A stretch of 10,359 nt of DNA from UMGS1387 sp045646465 (GTDB taxonomy: Bacteria; Bacillota; Clostridia; Oscillospirales; CAG-382): contig JAZRKT010000090.1 in assembly GCA_045646465.1 (NCBI GenBank), positions 1 to 10,359 of the forward strand, in the 5' to 3' direction. Position numbers and translations under genes: made by a program. Under the pieces are notes generated by a model. That model was not told the DNA's origin. It saw only the letters and a program-made list of their open reading frames with translations, and ran no database searches. Below, one piece after another: positions 6,354 to 10,359 of the stretch; within the stretch, counting starts at the first letter, position 1, and each line of letters starts with the position of its first letter.

Positions 6354-9300
6354 ATGCTACATAACAAACTTTTTAGACTAAATAATATGGATGAAAAATG
6401 TATATTGAGAAGCGGAGATTATACGTCGTACAGCTTTAATCTTAGTGACGAAGAAATTAAGTGTAAATATAGATTGTTTTTTTCTTGTGAGGATGCATTT
6501 TTGCCTCAGGTTAAAAATGAAGGCGGCGGAGACCAGCTTTATATGCTTATAGACGATTCGCTGGATTATGATAATGCAGAGAATAGCAGATATTGCCTTA
6601 ATTTTTCCTGCGAAAAACCCATATATGCCACAAAGCGTGCAGTTAAGAAAATTATGTGGCAGCCGTTGATATACGGTTTGTTTGGCTATATTAACTATTC
6701 TAAAGGAAACGATATTTGGAATTGCGGCATTTCGGTTAAGGCAAAGGATTTGGTTGTAGAGCAAGACGGATATTTAAGGTTTAGAATCGAACGGTGGGAT
6801 GTGAGAGAAAACATAAATCCTCATAACACATCTCTTGAGCCGGACGAGGTGTTTGAAATAAATGTTCCGGAAGGAACATATCCTTATACGGTTTTGAGTA
6901 ATCAGCTGAAAATTGTTCAAGAAAAAACTGCGTGTATTGTGGTTTATGTTGAGGGCGAGAGATATTCCGGAGAGGTTTATTTTGAAAACCCGTTTGTTTC
7001 TGATGCCGAGAATCGAAATCTTTTGCCTGAATTTGAGCCTGGTCAGCTTGGACTGAGAAAGTTTGCGTGGTTAGGACAAAACCTTTCAAAAAGAGAATGG
7101 CCGAGATTTGAGATAGCAATCAATGACCGCGTATTTTTTGATGATGAGGTCTTTTTGAAAATCCATAATTTTTCACCTGTTGAAGTGCCTGTTCCGATGG
7201 GAATGGTCAGAGAAGGCGAAAATAAAATCTCAATAAAATACACAAGTGATTATCATGATACTATCCCTGTTGTAATCAACGAAGTTGCGATGCTTCAAAA
7301 GGAAGAATCGTATTTTAATGTAGTAAGATGTCCTGATGAAGTGACATGGGGCGAAGATGTTAAACTCCTTGTTGAGACAAGCTTGTCTGAAGCGGAATTG
7401 TTGTTTGAAAGTGAAGATTTTGTTCTGAAAAGACGAAAGATATATGATGAATTTAATCTTTGCGTATTGACACTGGGTATAAAAGAGGAAAAGAATAATC
7501 TTGCATTTTCCCTTAGCTATAAGGATGAAGCAAAGACTTATGATATAAAACGTTGCATAAGAAAAACAGTTGATAATGTTCTTTCAGGCAGCGGTGATAT
7601 GGTGTATGTCAATGTTGAAAAACCAGAAGATGTATGTGATTATCTGAAATGGTATGTAGCAAACGACATAGGAAATTTTGTTACAGTTCGTCCTGTTTTC
7701 CGTTGGGGCGGTCAGAGAAGTGTAAATCCCAAGGTTTGGAGCTTCTTCACGGATATATGCGATGAGTTGGGACTTTTGTATGTCAATATTTCTGACGGAC
7801 GAGATATTCCGGGACTTGCTGCAAACCCATCTTTGGAGATGCTGAAGGGCGGAGCTTTTCTTGGACGGCAGCTGCACGAGCGTGATGGACAGCTATTTTA
7901 TTGGGCGGATTTAACCGGTCATCCCGTTGAAATCAATACGGAGCTTGAAGAATTCTATGATGTGGCACTGCGTATTGGCAGAGAGAACCCTGATACGCTT
8001 GAAGGGGCGTTGCGTTCTTTTAACTTGTCGTGGGGCAAAAACGGCTATTCTTTCAAGCGAATGTTTAGTGAAAATAATGACATAAAAGAAGCTCATGATT
8101 TGGCAACAGCTGAATTGAGAGACTTGAGCTGCGATAGCTTTATCCGTCATACGGGACCATCGGTGATGTTCAAGTATTTTTATCAAAGCGGCTTTGAATG
8201 GGCCGGTGCTGAAACAATGTACGGTTCAACTGAAATTCCGCTTGCGTTTTTGAGGGGAGCATCGTTGGCTCACGGAAAAGATAAATTCGGGGTTCATCTT
8301 GCACTTCAATGGTCTACATATCCTCATGATACTTTGCAACGCTATAAAAGATATCTGTTGTCTCTTTATGTCCCTTATATGCATGGAGTTACGGACATCA
8401 ATACAGAAGAAGGCCTGTGGTTTATGGAGGCGAGATATGCCCATTTCAATAGACTTTCTGAAGTATGCGAAGAACACAGAAAAATGCTAAGGCGCTTCAA
8501 TAAGTTTATAAGAACACATTCACGTACAGGACGTTTTTATACTCCTATTGCATTTCTGCACGGACGTATGGACGGTTGGTGCGGATTTAGTTCAAGGAAG
8601 CTGTGGGGTATGACGTCTATGAATGCGGGCGAGGAAAGCTTTTCATGGAAATTACTTCTTAGTTTTTATCCTCTTAATGTCATAGGTGAGCGTGGATTTA
8701 CAAAAATAGAAACAGTCCATGCAGACAACGATAAGCCCTATGGACTTTTGAGTGGAACGCCAAAAGGCAATCCCGATGTTGTACCAGTTGAAAACGGCGA
8801 TTTTTCAAATTATAAGGTATTGGTATTTGCAGGTTATAATTTGGCAAACGCAGAGGATTTTGACAGGATTTTGGCTTTTGTGAATAACGGTGGAACGCTT
8901 ATTTGCTCATGGCCGCATTTTTCAACTACAACTCTGAGGGCGGATATTGAGAATTACAGATTGAGTTTTCTAAAGCATGATATCGTCAATAAGATATGCA
9001 TAAGTCAGCCTGAGTTTAAAACTGACTTTGTCGACGGAAAAGAAGTAAAGATTTGTTCAAATATAAGCAAGCCTGATGAGATTATTTCAAAGACAGACAA
9101 TGAAAGTCCATTAGTGTGCAGATATAATATTGGAAAAGGTGCTGTACTTCTGGTTAATACTTTGTTTTATCCCGGAAATGAGTCGGTTTTACCTGTATAT
9201 TCAAAGCTGGTTGAATCGGTTAATGAAGAATTGCTGGAAAAAGAAAAGTGCAGAGTTTTCTGCGGCGAGGATGTTGAATACACTGTGTTTGCTCAGGAAG

Positions 9301-9620
9301 ACGGAACATTCCATTATTATTTCACCGCCGTGGATTGGTACAATAACAGCGATGACTTGAGAAAAGCCGAAATACAGATTGGAGAATATAAATACCCAAT
9401 CAATCTTAGATTCGGTGAAATGGTAAAGCTTGTTACAAATGGCAGTGTTGCTGTTTGGCCTGAATGTCACGATGCCGAGGTTGTATCGGTTTCAGACAAC
9501 GATTTTACTGTACAGGGAGAGTCGGTACAAAAGTTCTTTGTTGCTTCACAGGGTGACGTTAAGGAATATTTTGTTGAGTTTGGAAACGAAAGTATCAAAA
9601 ACACTGTGTTGAACAAGTAA
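6354..9620 (+). CDS. Large cytoplasmic glycosidase-like multidomain protein, family not assigned
   Basis: This 1088-residue protein has no signal peptide, lipobox or membrane segment, so it is probably cytoplasmic. Residues about 1-400 are beta-rich with no recognised motif. Residues about 415-720 look like a TIM-barrel region with aromatic and acidic strand ends, for example GFEWAGAETMYG (613-624) and HGVTDINTEEGLW (677-689). Glu620 and Glu685/686 are the candidates I would test first as catalytic acids. Residues about 815-865 (YKVLVFAGYNL, then NNGGTLICSWP) and GKGAVLLVNTLFYPG (927-941) resemble the glutamine-amidotransferase-like/trimerisation domain of GH42-type and related glycosidases. 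Residues about 965-1077 form a final beta-sandwich-like stretch. The start ATG has AAAGGAG 7 nt upstream. The gene is visibly more AT-rich than the gerA block. Substrate and family are unknown, and hydrolase activity is inferred from domain layout only. A terminator hairpin lies 190 nt downstream. Confidence 0.75.
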   Translation: MLHNKLFRLNNMDEKCILRSGDYTSYSFNLSDEEIKCKYRLFFSCEDAFLPQVKNEGGGDQLYMLIDDSLDYDNAENSRYCLNFSCEKPIYATKRAVKKIMWQPLIYGLFGYINYSKGNDIWNCGISVKAKDLVVEQDGYLRFRIERWDVRENINPHNTSLEPDEVFEINVPEGTYPYTVLSNQLKIVQEKTACIVVYVEGERYSGEVYFENPFVSDAENRNLLPEFEPGQLGLRKFAWLGQNLSKREWPRFEIAINDRVFFDDEVFLKIHNFSPVEVPVPMGMVREGENKISIKYTSDYHDTIPVVINEVAMLQKEESYFNVVRCPDEVTWGEDVKLLVETSLSEAELLFESEDFVLKRRKIYDEFNLCVLTLGIKEEKNNLAFSLSYKDEAKTYDIKRCIRKTVDNVLSGSGDMVYVNVEKPEDVCDYLKWYVANDIGNFVTVRPVFRWGGQRSVNPKVWSFFTDICDELGLLYVNISDGRDIPGLAANPSLEMLKGGAFLGRQLHERDGQLFYWADLTGHPVEINTELEEFYDVALRIGRENPDTLEGALRSFNLSWGKNGYSFKRMFSENNDIKEAHDLATAELRDLSCDSFIRHTGPSVMFKYFYQSGFEWAGAETMYGSTEIPLAFLRGASLAHGKDKFGVHLALQWSTYPHDTLQRYKRYLLSLYVPYMHGVTDINTEEGLWFMEARYAHFNRLSEVCEEHRKMLRRFNKFIRTHSRTGRFYTPIAFLHGRMDGWCGFSSRKLWGMTSMNAGEESFSWKLLLSFYPLNVIGERGFTKIETVHADNDKPYGLLSGTPKGNPDVVPVENGDFSNYKVLVFAGYNLANAEDFDRILAFVNNGGTLICSWPHFSTTTLRADIENYRLSFLKHDIVNKICISQPEFKTDFVDGKEVKICSNISKPDEIISKTDNESPLVCRYNIGKGAVLLVNTLFYPGNESVLPVYSKLVESVNEELLEKEKCRVFCGEDVEYTVFAQEDGTFHYYFTAVDWYNNSDDLRKAEIQIGEYKYPINLRFGEMVKLVTNGSVAVWPECHDAEVVSVSDNDFTVQGESVQKFFVASQGDVKEYFVEFGNESIKNTVLNK

Positions 9621-9826
9621 AGCATAGATGTAAAGAAGATACATTGCCGGATTTTTGGTATGAGTGAATAAGTTACTTGGGAAATTGCGATAATAGCAAA
9701 ATTGGTATTATACATAATAAATATCACAATGGTACATTCGGATTAGAACTGCCAATCATCGATATTTCAAGTAATGTCGGAACAGGTAATTATTGGTCAT
9801 ATAAAAGAAAAGAAACCGCATTTTAA
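9621..9826 (+). pseudogene. Possible decayed coding remnant of unknown function
   Basis: One frame reads protein-like sequence across this gap with a single in-frame TGA at 9665-9667. Before the stop it reads KEDTLPDFWYE; after it, from 9668 to the TAA at 9824-9826, 52 codons include KIGIIHNKYHNGTFGLELP and IIDISSNVGTGNYWSY. There is no good start codon with a ribosome binding site on either side of the stop. This could be the tail of a gene lost by deletion, or merely a chance open stretch. I recognise no family. Its terminal codons run into the 9810-9841 hairpin. Confidence 0.3.
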
Positions 9827-9841
9827 ATAATGCGGTTTCTT
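9810..9841. terminator. Strong terminator-like hairpin
   Basis: AAGAAACCGCATT (9810-9822) pairs perfectly with AATGCGGTTTCTT (9829-9841), a 13-bp stem with a 6-nt loop. The T-rich right arm (GGTTTCTTGGTTT) supports termination on the plus strand, and the A-rich left flank supports it on the minus strand. It is the likely end of transcripts from the large upstream gene. Confidence 0.7.
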
Positions 9842-9921
9842 GGTTTAAGTGCTAATTTCATCAAAGATGGAATGTGTTAGGGTATTAGAAAATGATTAAA
9901 TCAATAGAATATAGCAAAGAA

Positions 9922-9956
9922 GCCGTAACGGATTGTACCGTGACGGTTAATTTTTT
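9922..9956 (+). terminator. Second terminator-like hairpin
   Basis: GCCGTAACGG (9922-9931) pairs with CCGTGACGGT (9938-9947) with one internal A-G mismatch and a terminal G-U, around the loop ATTGTA. The sequence continues TAA then TTTTTT (9951-9956). It may back up the 9810-9841 hairpin or end a short transcript starting between them. The remaining bases 9842-10004 show no convincing gene. Confidence 0.55.
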
Positions 9957-10024
9957 ACTTGCGTTAAATTTCATAAATTCTGCAGGTGCACTCTGGTAAA
10001 GTACTGTTTATTGGACACGTACCG

Positions 10025-10033
10025 TGATAAAAT
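10025..10033 (+). promoter_or_regulatory. Candidate extended -10 promoter of the HIRAN-like gene
   Basis: TGATAAAAT (10025-10033) fits an extended -10 (TG-N-TAAAAT, one mismatch to TATAAT). The -35 region 17 nt upstream is poor (TGTTTA), as is common for extended -10 promoters. Transcription would start near 10040, about 40 nt before the ATG. An inverted CACG-TAC-CGTG (10016-10026) overlaps it. Confidence 0.4.
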
Positions 10034-10079
10034 TTAGGTGTAGAAGAAATTATGCCTTGAAAAAGAAAGGAGATTTACT

Positions 10080-10359
10080 ATGGAAACAATGTTTGTAACA
10101 ATCACGGGAACTAATCATTATTATGGGCTCAAGCCTTTCAAGGTTGGCGGTATTGTAAAGCTTGTCAAGGACAAAATGAACGAATATGACAGCGAAGCCA
10201 TTGAAGTGAAAATGCCGTATATTGATACAGTAGGTTTTGTGGCAAACAGTCCCAACACAACCTTTAAGGGCACCTGTAGTGCAGGCAGACTGTATGACAG
10301 TTTTGGTGACTGTTGCTTTGCAAGGGTGATGTTTATCACACATTCGTCGGTGATTGCAT
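10080..10359 (+). CDS. Small HIRAN-domain-like protein (3'-partial)
   Basis: The frame opens at ATG 10080, preceded by AAAGGAGA with about 7 nt spacing, and stays open to the window edge (93 codons visible). The protein starts METMFVTITGTNHYYGLKPF, followed by a G-x-V-x-L-V-K-x-x-x-N-x-Y-D-x-x-A-I-x-V pattern (residues 24-43) and DTVGFVANSP (48-57). This order of features (strand, G-x-x-YYG, L-V-K-D-x-x-N-E-Y-D-S-E-A-I, then V-G-F-V) matches the HIRAN domain, a nucleic-acid-binding fold found fused to SWI2/SNF2 helicases and nucleases and also alone in bacteria. No partner domain is visible before the window ends. A chromatin- or repair-related job cannot be claimed from this fragment. DNA binding is a family-based inference. 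Confidence 0.75.
   Translation, partial: METMFVTITGTNHYYGLKPFKVGGIVKLVKDKMNEYDSEAIEVKMPYIDTVGFVANSPNTTFKGTCSAGRLYDSFGDCCFARVMFITHSSVIA

Noticed and set aside
9892..9999. A 35-codon reading frame starting ATGATTAAATCAATAG
   Set aside because: It has only a weak ribosome binding site, and a terminator-like hairpin with a T tract lies inside it, so a real gene is unlikely.
6255..10359. An attachment-site duplication of the tRNA-Ser 3' end
   Set aside because: I looked for a second copy of the tRNA 3' sequence (CTCTGCGCCA) downstream and found none in the window.
1..10359. CRISPR array, integrase or transposase
   Set aside because: No regularly spaced repeats and no recognisable recombinase sequence were seen on either strand.

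Overview
The window reads as chromosomal DNA of a spore-forming, low-to-moderate GC Firmicute, most likely an anaerobic Clostridia member (a gut Oscillospiraceae/Ruminococcaceae-type lineage is my guess). The strongest support is a complete spoIIA operon (anti-anti-sigma factor, anti-sigma kinase, sigma-F) together with a gerA-type germinant receptor operon. Ribosome binding sites are strong and Gram-positive in type (AAAGGAG, GGAAGGA, GAGGTGA), and GTG/TTG starts occur.

Layout. 1-1131 (+) is the C-terminal part of a larger, probably extracellular protein built of beta-sandwich/carbohydrate-binding-like modules. It ends at a bidirectional terminator (1157-1188) that also serves the convergent genes. 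1298-6047 (-) is one long head-to-tail block. In transcription order it is gerAA, gerAC, gerAB (germinant receptor subunits, tightly packed, 1-nt gap and 4-nt overlap), then a roughly 80-bp gap with an exact Spo0A box and a candidate promoter, then spoIIAA, spoIIAB and sigF. 6134-6277 (+) is a tRNA-Ser(CGA) gene with a textbook sigma-A promoter. 6354-9620 (+) is a large AT-richer gene for a cytoplasmic, multidomain glycosidase-like protein that I cannot assign to a named family. 9621-10079 contains a decayed or very small coding remnant and two terminator-like hairpins but no convincing intact gene. 10080 to the end (+) is the start of a small HIRAN-domain-like protein that runs off the window.

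How the parts work together. SpoIIAA, SpoIIAB and sigma-F form the partner-switching module that turns on forespore transcription. The GerA-type receptor is normally made later in the forespore and sits in the spore inner membrane to sense germinants. Finding them consecutively on one strand puts a forespore commitment switch and a germination sensor in one cluster. The GerAC subunit is about half the usual length, lacking the C-terminal half of the family. The right half (tRNA, large AT-rich glycosidase-like gene, relic, HIRAN gene) looks more accessory, but no attachment-site duplication or integrase is visible here.
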